From positions 33,684,109 through 33,748,108 of the forward strand of contig CAIIXF020000002.1 in the NCBI GenBank assembly GCA_903813345.2: a stretch of 64,000 nucleotides of DNA. The letters are read 5' to 3'. Each line of letters starts with the position of its first letter. Positions within the stretch are counted from its first letter, which is position 1. Below, piece after piece: positions 12,403-24,700 of this stretch. The notes below the pieces were generated by a model. It made no database searches and had not been told where the DNA came from. It saw only the letters and a list, made by a program, of their open reading frames with translations. The position numbers were made by a program, and so were the translations under genes. This stretch comes from Owenia fusiformis. Taxonomy: Eukaryota > Annelida > Polychaeta > Sabellida > Oweniidae.

Positions 12403-12535
12403 TATGTCACCTCCAGAAGTCGTGACATAGTGTTAAAGTCTTTTTTTGTGGATGTTGTTTTGGCGGTCAGTGTCTAACAAATGGCAGGTGGTGATGTTTT
12501 GCTTTGCATGTTAATGCCTTGTTTTGGTTTTTGTT
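12403..12535 (+). repeat. Dispersed repeat copy (TGTCACC...GTGGATG family)
   Basis: Starts with a short palindrome like TGTCACCTCCAGAAGTCGTGACA, broken here into two arms, then TTTTTTTGTGGATG, AACAAATGGCAGG and TTAATGCCTTGTTTTGG. The same blocks in the same order recur at 23601-23758, 24678-24790, 27270-27395 and on the other strand at 37575-37700 and 46320-46405. Confidence 0.75.
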
Positions 12536-13910
12536 ATCTTTTAGTCTTTGGTCCAATGTAGGATTTGCACAGTTGTGTTTGAAGTAAGACTATTTCACTG
12601 TTCATTCAATCATGTTTTGTCATTTTTAGAGAAATGAGGAATGTATTATTAAAACTAATGATCTTTAATGAACTTGCCAATCCTAATAGAAGCAAGAAGC
12701 AAGAGCCTATCATATCCAATAGTTTGGTTTTGCCACTTTTGTTTAAAATCTAGCCATTACCTAATAAAAATACAGATACCAAAATACCATTCACTGAAAT
12801 GTATCCTTTCATAAGTGCCTGACATTTATTTCATATTCTAACTCACATTAAAGGCCATGGTAGTTACCTTTGATCGTGCCAGTGTAAATTCTATTTTTCT
12901 CAATATCAGAGCCTTAATATTATTGTCATTGACCCTAGGGTACTGAAAACCTGACTTAAGTCAGAAATTGCAAGAATTTGACTTTTAGTCAAAAGTCAAG
13001 TTGATCCACTTAATGGGCATTTCAATTCCTTGTCCACACATTAATCCAGAACCTAAATATAACTACTGAAAATTTTGGTTTGAACAACAAATCACAACAA
13101 ATATAAGTACTATTCATGAGGGTTAATGGTGCAGAATAACTTATGGCTAGAACACAGTTCAATGGTTTTCAGCCATTTTACTCTTCAAACTGTTCAAAGT
13201 GCCATATTATGATATGATCATGTGTTTTGTTCAGAGATGAAGCTTTCCTTGAGAGATATGAAACAACTAAGTCTCGAAAAGTGTAAATTCAATCAGATTT
13301 TAAATTTTAATTTCCACTGAGATTTCAAATCAATGATTAATTATTAAAAGTTTGATGTATGCTATAAATTATATTTATATCTGCTTCAAATATACTCCTT
13401 GCCCTTTTGCAGATTAGCATTAACATAACCATCACTCATTATGTCACCAAAAATTAGTAAGAATTTCTGTGTGACCTATTGTTGTAAAACCGCAAGTGGT
13501 AAAATCAAAGTGTTTAACTCAATAAGTAATAATGATACAATGTTTTTTAGCTCTTTTTAAAAGGAGGTGATATTAATTCTTAACTGAATCTTGACCCCCT
13601 CCCCCTCCCTAGTTAAGTCATCGAAGACTGATATTTATGTTGAAATGTCAAAATCAGAATAAGTGGCTAATGTGAGATAAACAGTTTTGGATTATAAGTG
13701 TCTCCTTACTGCATCTTTAGCTCATATTTCCTATCAAATTCACGTTTTCTTGAATAAACCTTATGTTCAAATTGTTTAAACTTATTTGAAACCATATTCC
13801 AAATATTTATATTTATTATGTTATTGTTTTGATTATTAATGAGTAGATACAAAATCTCACTGCGCTGCAATGAGATAGAATAGACTTACATGAAACTATG
13901 GCGATGCCAA

Positions 13911-14027
13911 CACTGGACGATCTCGGGGGTGGGAGGCCAGAAAAAAGATTAGGCCCAAATTCTTTTTTGAGGCCCTATTAGTGGGCCTTTTGGCCCTTAC
14001 CCTTGTTGGTGTCCAGATCAGCCCCTG
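13911..14027. mobile_element. hAT-like element remnant, short copy
   Basis: Begins CACTGGACGATCTCGGGGG, contains GGCCAGAAAAAAGATTAGGC, and ends CTTGTTGGTGTCCAGATCAG with CCCCTG. Both ends and the interior match the longer copy at 55553-55970. No target duplication is visible here, so this copy is older or truncated. Confidence 0.6.
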
Positions 14028-14458
14028 TTATCTCTCCATGTTATAATTCTTCTGAAATAGTTGCAAACATGCAACATGTATAAATGTATATGTACATATA
14101 TTTTAGATAATGGGATACTGTTATACCAGTATATTCCTTCCTTCATAAAATTATTAAAATAGCTTTATGGTTCAAGTAGATTATTTGGAACCCGTGTATT
14201 TGTTTTTAATCATATTTAGAAAAACCCTTATCATTGGGTATGAATCTCATTTTACCCAGAAATGTTATAATAATTTTGCACATTTTATTTGTTAACTAAA
14301 TGTTGATTAATTTGATAATCTCAAACAGTTGCTAAAACAACTATTCGTTGATAGGAATTTTGTTAGAAACCAGTTCTTATCATATGTGAAGTAATTGAAA
14401 ACAGACATCCTATAGTACCTATACTTTACACATTACAGGTTTATGTGATATATTATAT

Positions 14459-14890
14459 ACTAAAAATGTTTAATTGATTTATATACTAAAAATGTTTAAT
14501 TGATTTATATACTACAAATGTTAATTGATTTATATACTACAAATGTTTAATTGATTTATATACTACAAATGTTTAATTGATTTATATACTAAAAATGTTT
14601 AATTGATTTATATACTACAAATGTTAATTGATTTATATACTACAAATGTTTAATTGATTTATATACTAAAAATGTTTAATTGATTTATATACTACAAATG
14701 TTAATTGATTTATATACTACAAATGTTTAATTGATTTATATAATACAAATGTTTAATTGATTTATATACTACAAATGTTTAATTGATTTATATAATACAA
14801 ATTTTTAATTGATTTATATACTACAAATGTTTAATTGATTTATATAATACACATGTTTAATTAATTTATATACTACAAATGTTTAATTGC
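14459..14890. repeat. AT-rich minisatellite, about 15 x 28 bp
   Basis: Head-to-tail copies of TTTATATACTACAAATG TTTAATTGA with small changes (AAA for CAA, one T lost). It lies about 850 bp before the UGDH start-codon exon and is not at an exon edge. Confidence 0.9.
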
Positions 14891-15728
14891 TTTTTTAACC
14901 ATTCAACCAGAAAGAACATCACTCAGTCTTGCATGTTACCTGAATAACCAATTTACAAAATAATGCAACTGAAATCTACTTCCATTTCATTTTAACTACA
15001 TTGTATTGATTCTGTGTATATTGTTAGGTTTAGCTTAGATTTTACACAATGATTGTGTCAAATGCGGTTATCTATACTTTAATCCAACACCATGTGCTGG
15101 TATGACAATTGCTAGAAATGTTTAAAACAAGCCAGTATGTTTTCATAAAGTTGTTTCAACCAGGAGTTACTAAAAAGGATAATTTACCCAGCTTTTTGTG
15201 AAAATTAGTACCTTATTAGGGGTTCGTTATGTTACATTATGAATTGAGGTAGGATTAATTTATATTAATGATTATTTGTTTTTAATGTGTTTTTTCTGAT
15301 TGATTGGATTGTTGAGAATATTTGCTTAAACAATTGTAGTTTTTATCATATGAAAGTGATATATAATATAACATGTAAAGTTGAATATGTGAGACATAGT
15401 ATCATTAATGTTCATATTTCAGAACTATTGTCAGTCTTAAAAACTGTAATTTCAATTTATACAACTGTTCTCATAAATATTTCATAAATGTACATTACAT
15501 TACATTCAATACATTGTATATATAATGACATAAAATATACTCAGCCTTCATTGTAATTGATAATGTTCTGCAAAAATAAAAATAAGAATAAATAAATAAG
15601 TAAAATTTAAAGATTAAATTGAAATTGTATGAACATTTTCAAAGCATCCTTAAATTTATCATCAACAGTATATCTTAGTATTTAGATGTTTTCATTTCCT
15701 AATGAATAAATTTTTTTTTTCATTTCAG
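14891..15728. other. Intron or leader ahead of the UGDH start exon
   Basis: AT-rich, ending in a long T run and TTTCATTTCAG at 15728, the acceptor of the start-codon exon. Nothing else recognised. Confidence 0.6.
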
Positions 15729-15738
15729 TTATTTTGAT

Positions 15739-18700
15739 ATGACACTCAAAAAGATCTGCTGTATTGGAGCTGGTTATGTCGGTGGACCAACATGTTGTGT
15801 TTTGGCGTCAAAATGTCCTGACATCACTGTGACAGTAGTTGACATCAGCGAGGCAAGAATCAAACAGTGGAACTCAGAGAAACTACCAATATTTGAGGTA
15901 TTGTAATAAGCTACACCATTCTTAATACAAATTCAATATCTCAGGCAGTGGCGTAGCGTGGGTATTTTATGAGTGTACGCCACGAGTGAGCGAAGCGAAC
16001 GAGCTTTGATGGTCGGGGGGGGGCCTTTTTCCCAAGAAAATTTGAAAAAATTAGATTGCATTTGAAGCGTTCTGGGGCATTTTAAAATACAAAATTCCGA
16101 CTACGAAAAAATAATATGGATTAATAAAATGTTAGGTCATTACTTCAGAATATTAAACGTGGGTCATTTCAATATCAAAAATTCACTTTTCTCAAAACTT
16201 TGAGAGTATGCTATGGCGTTTTATGCGTATATGACGCTACGCCACTGTCAGGAATATGTACAGTTAAATCTGTATATCTGAACACCTCTGTAGACTGGAA
16301 TCCAAACACCTGTCAATGTTAATACTTTTGTTTGGTCGCAATTTTGTTATTTCCTCTTAACTCACATATTAAGAGACTTTGAAAGGTGAACACCTGCTTA
16401 TCTGAACATTTTTGACTGGTTCCAGTGGTGTTCAGATGATACTGTATCATGTAATAAAAACTATGATTCACAAATTCAAGACTTAATGTTTTGAGGCATA
16501 TTTGAAAGAGAGAGTTTAATGGAGATACTCCCACAAAGCTTATCTATTAAAACAACATAAAATACATTAGATTAAAATATTGAGACATTTAAAGCCTTGG
16601 TTTATGAATTCCAATACAAGTTCTGAACAATGCTTTCATGGATTTAAAATATGGATAAAAAGATTCGATGTTTTGTCCCTTTAACATATGAGCCAGGCCA
16701 CAGGAGAACTTAGGGGTCTTATCACAGATTTTTCAATATTTTGATTTTTTGTTTATCTTAAAAAGCACTAAAAGACCTTTCAAATGAGCCATGACTTATG
16801 TCTTAACAATTTTTCCTTGCATATATAGACCCAAAATTCGGATTTTAATTTAGCACATTTTCCCCTTAATCTTGGGCACATTTTTGGCTCTAGCACAATT
16901 TTAATTTTTGTGATAAGACTGGTTTTCCTACGGCCAGGCTCATATATATTAGTTGGAATCTGGTAGTTGATTATAAATTTGTAAAAATGTATTATTTAGT
17001 GGCACAATTGCCTTTCATAGTGATACAATTGCCCTTCTTAGTGAGAGTGCCCCTTTAAGACTTCAAATGTCAATGTGTTGTAAATCACGTAACTATAGCA
17101 ATTGACTGTTTCATGTCCTTTGATATATTGATGACATTTCAAATGCCCTATAGAAGCTTTTTATGTATTACTTTGTATTAACACGATGCTGTTTAACTAT
17201 AATCCAAAGCCCATACCAGAATACAAATTACCTATTTGCATTACCCTCAGGCTTGTAAACACATAAGAAGACCTGTTTTACTTAACTTTGTTAAGTATCT
17301 TTGTGAACCTTACAGTAATTTGCGCAAAAATGTTTTACCTGTAATAATAATTTTTTGGGTCAGATAACATGGTTGATAAAGAAAAAGTCAAAATGAAAAA
17401 TAGTTTTGGTGAAGATACATTGTTGTATGTTGGCACATGTTGCTTTTAATTTTTGTCCCCTCTATAGCTCTGATGCTCCCTCTAATGCAGGATAAAAATG
17501 GTGAAATATCTCCTCTGATTCTAGCAATTTAGGGATGTCAAATTGAAAAACATTTAAATTGCACCAAAAATCATCAACATGTTTGTCCAAAAAAAAGTTC
17601 TGGGGGAGTCATTCCTGACCCCCCCCCCATTTCTAAGTTCTAAGTTGATCAACAATTTTTAAATCTAGTCTGTAGCAAGGTCATTTCCAGTTAAGAATAA
17701 ATTATAATTTTACACTCTGCATGCATCTGAATACACATATATTTTACAAGCATGTAATTCTGAACGGAGATGAAATAAATCATTGGATAAGTTTATTATA
17801 TTGTCTATAGCTTGATTAAAAGAAGATTTCTACTTAAATCGATAAAAGGATGTTTCTATTGTTTTAGTTAACGTTTTTTATTGATTATATTTGCTATTAA
17901 CATCATCTTTGTTGACAGTATTATAGTATTGTTATCCTATATGCAAGCTTTATTGCTTGTCCGTGTATAAGTGCTGAGGTTAGCAAATCTTGATAAAACT
18001 CTAAACTAAACAATCAGTGTTATGTCACTCGTTGAAGATTGGCAACATATTATTGACCAACTCCCAAAGATATTGGTTTTAATAGTTTGCAGTCACTGAC
18101 ACCACAACCTATCAAAAATGTGTGAATTGATCATTTGGCATTTTGATGTGTTATTAATCTATAACTTGAATTAGTTATGAATTGATTTTTCAAAATTTTA
18201 TAAAAGCTGAAGTCAAAAGAGCAGTGTTGTTTGTAATTTTAAGCTACATGTAAATGTTCAAATGGCTGTACTTCTACTTAATTTGGTGCTACTTATTTTG
18301 TTGGATTTGCTATTTTGAAAATTTGGCGGCTACTTAATTTGGCTGACTTGCAATATAACAATTACTAATGGTGCTTATTTTCTGGTACTAAAATTTCTTG
18401 GGAATTTGGCGGCTACTTATTTTTGGAGGACCATAACAATTTGACGTATCCACCAAATTAAGTGGAAGTGAAGGGTAATTCTATTAATATGCTCCAATAC
18501 ATGTATATTCAATTGGAAAACATTGAGTCTTTGGATTTAATCTGAAAAAGCAAAGAATTAATGTGTATCAAACCACTTGTTTATACCACTGGATGTCTCT
18601 ACGTGTATATCCAATTTAAAACTAGACTTGTCTCCAAAGGAAATGCCTCCAAAAATCCGATCCCTTTTCCTACATAGATTCAAATTTTAAGCAATTGTCA

Positions 18701-21700
18701 ATATATTTCAAATACAAGATTGCAATGACAAACACAAAAAGAATAATAAAAATCTCACAAGATCAAAACATGGCTTACCCCTGGATCAGAAATTACAACC
18801 AAATAAACCAGAATGCAAATTGTCTTGTTACCCCATATGTCGAAGTACCCCAAAGTGAAAAGATGGCATAAAAGTTCAAGCTATACCCTGACGCCTTGTC
18901 GTATGTTCTTTTTTGCAGCCTGAGTTAGATGATATAGTAAAGCAATGTAGAGGGAAGAATCTATTCTTTTCCACAGATGTGGACAAAGCAAATATGGCAT
19001 CAAGGTTCTAGCTATGCCCTAACACATTTTCCTATGTTCTTTTTGCAGCCTGGGTTAGACGATATAGTAAAGCAATGTAGAGGGAAGAATCTGTTCTTTT
19101 CCACAGATGTGGACAAAGCAAATATGGCATCAAGGTTCTAGCTATGCCCTAACACATTTTCCTATGTTCTTTTTGCAGCCTGGGTTAGACGATATAGTAA
19201 AGCAATATAGAGGGAAGAGTCTATTCTTTTCCACAGATGTAGACAAAGCAAATATGGCATCAAAGTTCTAGCTATACCTTAACACATTGTCCTATGTTCT
19301 TTTTGCAGCCTGGGTTAGATGATATAGTAAAGCAATATAGAGGGAAGAGTCTATTCTTTTCCACAGATGTAGACAAAGCAAATATGGCATCAAAGTTCTA
19401 GCTATACCTTAACACATTGTCCTATGTTCTTTTTGCAGCCTGGGTTAGATGATATAGTAAAGCAATATAGAGGGAAGAGTCTATTCTTTTCCACAGATGT
19501 GGACAAAGCAAATATGGCATCAAGGTTCTAGCTATGCCCTAACATATTTTCCTATGTTCTTTTTGCAGCCTGGGTTAGACGATATAGTAAAGCAATGTAG
19601 AGGGAAGAATCTGTTCTTTTCCACAGATGTGGACAAAGCAAATATGGCATCAAGGTTCTAGCTATGCCCTAACACATTGTCCTATGTTCTTTTTTCAGCC
19701 TGGGTTAGATGATATAGTAAAGCAATGTAGAGGGAAGAATCTGTTCTTTTCCACAGATGTGGACAAAGCCATCATAGAAGCTGAGCTAATCTTCATCTCT
19801 GTCAACACACCTACCAAAACATATGGCCTGGGAAAGGTAAGTTTAAAGGGATAGGGGATATAGTTATATGGCTTGGGAAAGATAAGTTTAAGGTGATATA
19901 ATTATATGGCCTGGGAAAGGTAAGTTTAAAGGGATAGGAGATTTAGTTATATGGCCTGGGAAAGGTAAGTTTAAGGGGATAAGGGATATAGTTATATGGC
20001 TTGGGAATGGTAAGTTTAAAGGGATAGGGGATATAGTTATATGGCTTGGGAATGGTAAGTTTAAAGGGATAGGGGATATAGTTATATGGCTTGGGAAAGA
20101 TAAGTTTAAAGGGATAGGAGATTTAGTTATATGGCCTGGGAAAGGTAAGTTTAAGGGGATAGGAGATATAGTTATATGGCCTGGGAAAGGTAAGTTTAAG
20201 GGGATAGGGGATATAGTTATATGGCCTGGGAAAGGTAAGTTTAAAGGGATAGGAGATTTAGTTATATGGCCTGGGAAAGGTAAGTTTAAGGGGATAGGGG
20301 ATATAGTTATATGGCTTGGGAATGGTAAGTTTCAAGGGATAGGGGATATAGTTATATGGCTTGGGAAAGATAAGTTTAAGGGGATTTTGGCTAACCCAAA
20401 GGTTTCTTTCTGTCCTATATTTAAAATTGTGCCAATGTATTGATTTGCAAACCCAAATGTGTCATTTTACCCTTTCAATAAACTCCTTTTCCTGTCTCTG
20501 AAAATGAATCTGATTAATCAGAACAACTTGCTTCCTGGTATGAAAATCCAGTCCTGTTTGTCTGTTTTAGTTTGAAACACTGGATAGATATTAAAGCAGC
20601 CATTTTGATTTTTGTTTGGGATTTTGTTCACCATGTTTGTTCCAATTTAAGGGATTTCATTAAAATCTAAATCATATATAGTATGAATTAATCAATCAAT
20701 ATTTCTCATTTAGATTCATATTCAGTTGTCATGGATGAAATCAATTTGACAAATTCAATTAGAAGTTGAAGTATGCATATCATGTCCACCTGTTAATTCA
20801 ATTCACTTGCTAAATACCATATGGTCTCTAGCATGTGTATGCTGGAAATATCAATTAGTTTTAATGAGATTAAAAAATCAATAGGCATCAATTAAAAGCA
20901 ATGTACTTAAAGCAGCATTGTATGGAATTAATGGTGCAATAAACCAATATGCTTTTGAATAAATACACAGCAATCGAAAAGCAATAAAAACCTTTTCATA
21001 TTTTTAGAAATAATCATGATATGATTCAATAATTCATAGGAGTTGTATAAGAACTGATAAATGATATTTCAGTAAATTGAGTATACAACCATGGGAAAGT
21101 GTTGGTTGATGGCTTGTTATTTGCTCTCATTGCGCCTAAATACCAGATGAACCAATGATATTTATTATTTACATGTAAAAGGAGGTGTCTAGATTTATAG
21201 GTTTCACTGAACTATTCAAAAGTTCAATGTAATGGCATTTAAGGTTGTCATTTTCCTTTCAATAATAACATAATCTGTAGTAAACATTTTCTAGTTCACC
21301 AATACACCATGAGTACTGTTCACTCATAGTTAAATTTACATTGGAAACTTCAGTGTAGTGCAGTACCTTATTGACATAAATGAATTGGTCAAAGCTTGAA
21401 ATATCATTCAAAGTGTCATACCTTTTTGACATACAGAATGCATGGTGGTATAGCATGGCGGTTACGTCAAGGCGATTTGCAAAATGTCGTAACCGTCATG
21501 CTATATCAGGGTGGAAAGAGGATTGTAAATGTGGTGTAGAGCTTAAATGAAGTTTGTTGTTGTTGTAGTCTTCCTTCATCTTTTATGACCACTCCCCTCT
21601 ACAAAATTCACCTCCACAAAACAAACTTTGAATATTTTAACAAAAGTGTACAAGAAGGATATCCTTATACATGTAGCTTTAAAATGTTTGACATAGCACA

Positions 21701-24700
21701 TATAATTCTTTGACACAAGGTTTGCAAGTGTGGCCAAGAGTTCTAAGATTGTTATTGTTGTTGTAGGGAAGAGCTGCTGACTTAAAACACCTAGAATCCT
21801 GTGCTAGAAGAATTGCAAATGTTGCCCAGAGTTCTAAGATTGTTATTGTTGTTGTAGGGAAGAGCTGCTGACTTAAAACACCTAGAATCCTGTGCTAGAA
21901 GAATTGCAAATGTGGCCAAGAGTTCTAAGATTGTTATTGTTGTTGTAGGGAAGAGCTGCTGACTTAAAACACCTAGAATCCTGTGCTAGAAGAATTGCAA
22001 ATGTGGCCAAGAGTTCTAAGATTGTTATTGTTGTTGTAGGGAAGAGCTGCTGACTTAAAACACCTAGAATCCTGTGCTAGAAGAATTGCAAATGTGGCCC
22101 AGAGTTCAAAGATCGTTGTTGAGAAAAGTACAGTACCAGTCAGAGCTGCAGAGAGCATCACAAACATTCTAAAAGCTAATGTCAAACCAAATGTCAAATA
22201 CCAGGTATGATATCTGCATATAAAATACATAGTGATAACGTCCCTAAATAGCACTAAATTGCACCCCTCCCCTTGATTAACCATAGCACTGGTGAATCAA
22301 GGTGAGAGATGCAGGGAAAGCGTTCGTGTTCGAGGGATTTTTATTTTATTTTGAGCCTTAAAGTGAGCCTAATATGACACTATATATTTTAAAAAACGTG
22401 TCTTTCTTGCCAAATTGGTCAAACATTTTAGATGGATAGAAAATGTGAATTTCCAGAACTGTCACTGAATACATCTAGTATAAAGCTATAAAGATAATTT
22501 TACTGGATCTCTAAGTAATAAAGCATAGGTTATTCTATTTTCAAAGAGAAGGAGAGAGTATATCAAAATTTCATATTGATCTTTTCTTGAGATATTTTAT
22601 TGTAAAATGAAATGCATGATTTTTATAAGCATTCAGTCATTTAGATGTCATGTCTAAGTTCACATTAGTTGCTATGTGTTTTAATAACCCAATTCTTTAT
22701 ATCCCTTTATTTTCAAAATTCTTTTTTAGGTTCTCTCAAATCCTGAGTTCCTCGCTGAAGGTACCGCGATAAAGGATTTATGTAACCCCGACCGTGTCCT
22801 GATTGGTGGAGAGAGATCGGCAGCGGGACAGGAAGCAATTGAGGCCTTATGTTGGGTTTATGAACATTGGGTCAGCAAAGAGAAAGTTATCACAATGAAC
22901 ACATGGTCATCAGAGTTATCAAAACTAGTATGTATTGGATTGGATTTTGGTCACTGCCATATTTTACACTTGAAGACAGAGCTAGAAATCTCTCATAGGA
23001 GGAGTCCAGATTTCTTTTATGTGCATCGGTACACAGTCATAGAAGTGCAAACCCTGGCCTATTATACAAATTGTTTTCATTCAAATTTAACTCATAAATA
23101 TTCATACTTAATTCACAAAACAATATAAAACATAAAAAGACTATTTATAAAATATAAACTATATAGCTCCTTTTTAGCTTGGTCAAATGTTTTTCTGAAA
23201 GGTTCAGTTGATTTATGCCTCAGTCACATTTGATCTACGGCAACCATACCACGACCCTAGATTCCCCAAAAATTCACAAGAAATATGCATAAAATAGGGA
23301 TAAGCACTTCGATGTAGATTTTTGTAGATTTTTGTGTAATTACGGCCCCTGTCGAGCAAATGTTAGTTAGGCTTAAGTGATTAACCTGCCTTGAAATACT
23401 GAATTGATATTTTTCAGGCTGCTAATGCTTTCCTTGCACAAAGAATCTCAAGTATAAATGCTATGTCAGCAGTGTGTGAAGCAACAGGGGCTGATGTTTC
23501 AGAGGTCAGCTATGCAGTGGGCTCAGACACTAGGATTGGACCAAAGTTTCTACAAGCTAGTGTTGGTAAGGTCCTTTATGCTCAATCTCTAATACCATTT
23601 TTATGTCACCACCAGAAGTGGTTAAATATCGTTATTATGCACCATCTATTGTTATAGTCTCCAACTTTTTTATGGACGGTGTTTGATGGTTGGCATTCAG
23701 TGGTTGGCATGTGTAACAAATGGCAGGTTGTGACATTTTGCATATTAATGCCTTGTTTAATTTGAATTGATATAAACATACAACTACATTTCTTGTTTCA
23801 AGATAAAATAAATCATCAACATGATAAATTTTCAACTTTACATGTTCAACTTTACAGTGTTCCACTTACACAAGTTTCACTGTGTTGTCATTGCCACAGT
23901 GTCTTTTGTGACTACTGTTTGTGTCATAATGTCAGTGACTGTGTCATTTGTTTCAATTTTTCAGTCAATTATTTTCTGTCAGTCTCATATTGAAAGTATT
24001 GATTGAAATGACCTGATCCGTAAAAGTGAAATAGCAAGTTGTGGTGACATTTTGCATGTTAAAGGCTTAAACATGATTTACTTGTTCAATTTTGTGACTC
24101 GTGTTTGAGTTTGGTGATGTCAGTGTCTAATCAACAGTTGTTATACACATTTTCAGGTTGTGATATTCAATCAATCCCATCTTAAAAGTATTAATTGAAT
24201 TGTTATATTTTTTAGGTTTTGGTGGAAGTTGTTTTCAGAAAGATGTGCTGAACTTAGTGTACCTTTGTGACTGTCTCAACTTACCAGAATGTGCAGCATA
24301 CTGGCAGCAGGTACTGTAGTGTAGTCTACCATACACTTCTCCCAATATTGGGATGGTAAAACAATATTTTCAAACATTACATGGGGCCTTTAATGATTCT
24401 ATTGTACTTCTCCCAATATTGGGATGGTTAAACAATATTTTCAAACTTTACATGGGACTTTTAATGATTCCATTACTTGGTGCAATAGTATTAGTCTATT
24501 CCATTTTGTTATTGCATTAATTGCTTGTTTTCAACAAATTCAAAAAGTGAATTTTATTTTGAGGAAGATAAAAGAGATAGGTTAGAGGTCATGTCAAATT
24601 AGAAATTTATTGCATATTTTTGTTGACTGAATATTATTCATTGATTGACTTGATCCCTAAAAGTGTCTGATATACTTTTTATGTCACAATCAAAAGTGGT

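Larger units (their letters stand above)
10420..13910. other. Non-coding region with one candidate exon
   Basis: AT-rich DNA upstream of UGDH. A copy of the dispersed TGTCACC/AGAAGT family lies at 12403-12535, and a candidate alternative UGDH exon at 11783-11829. Otherwise no recognisable gene or RNA. Confidence 0.5.

Noticed and set aside
18919-19640. Six extra exon 2 copies as mutually exclusive exons
   Set aside because: Each copy lacks the second half of the exon and a good donor and runs into a stop, so they are decoys, not alternative exons.
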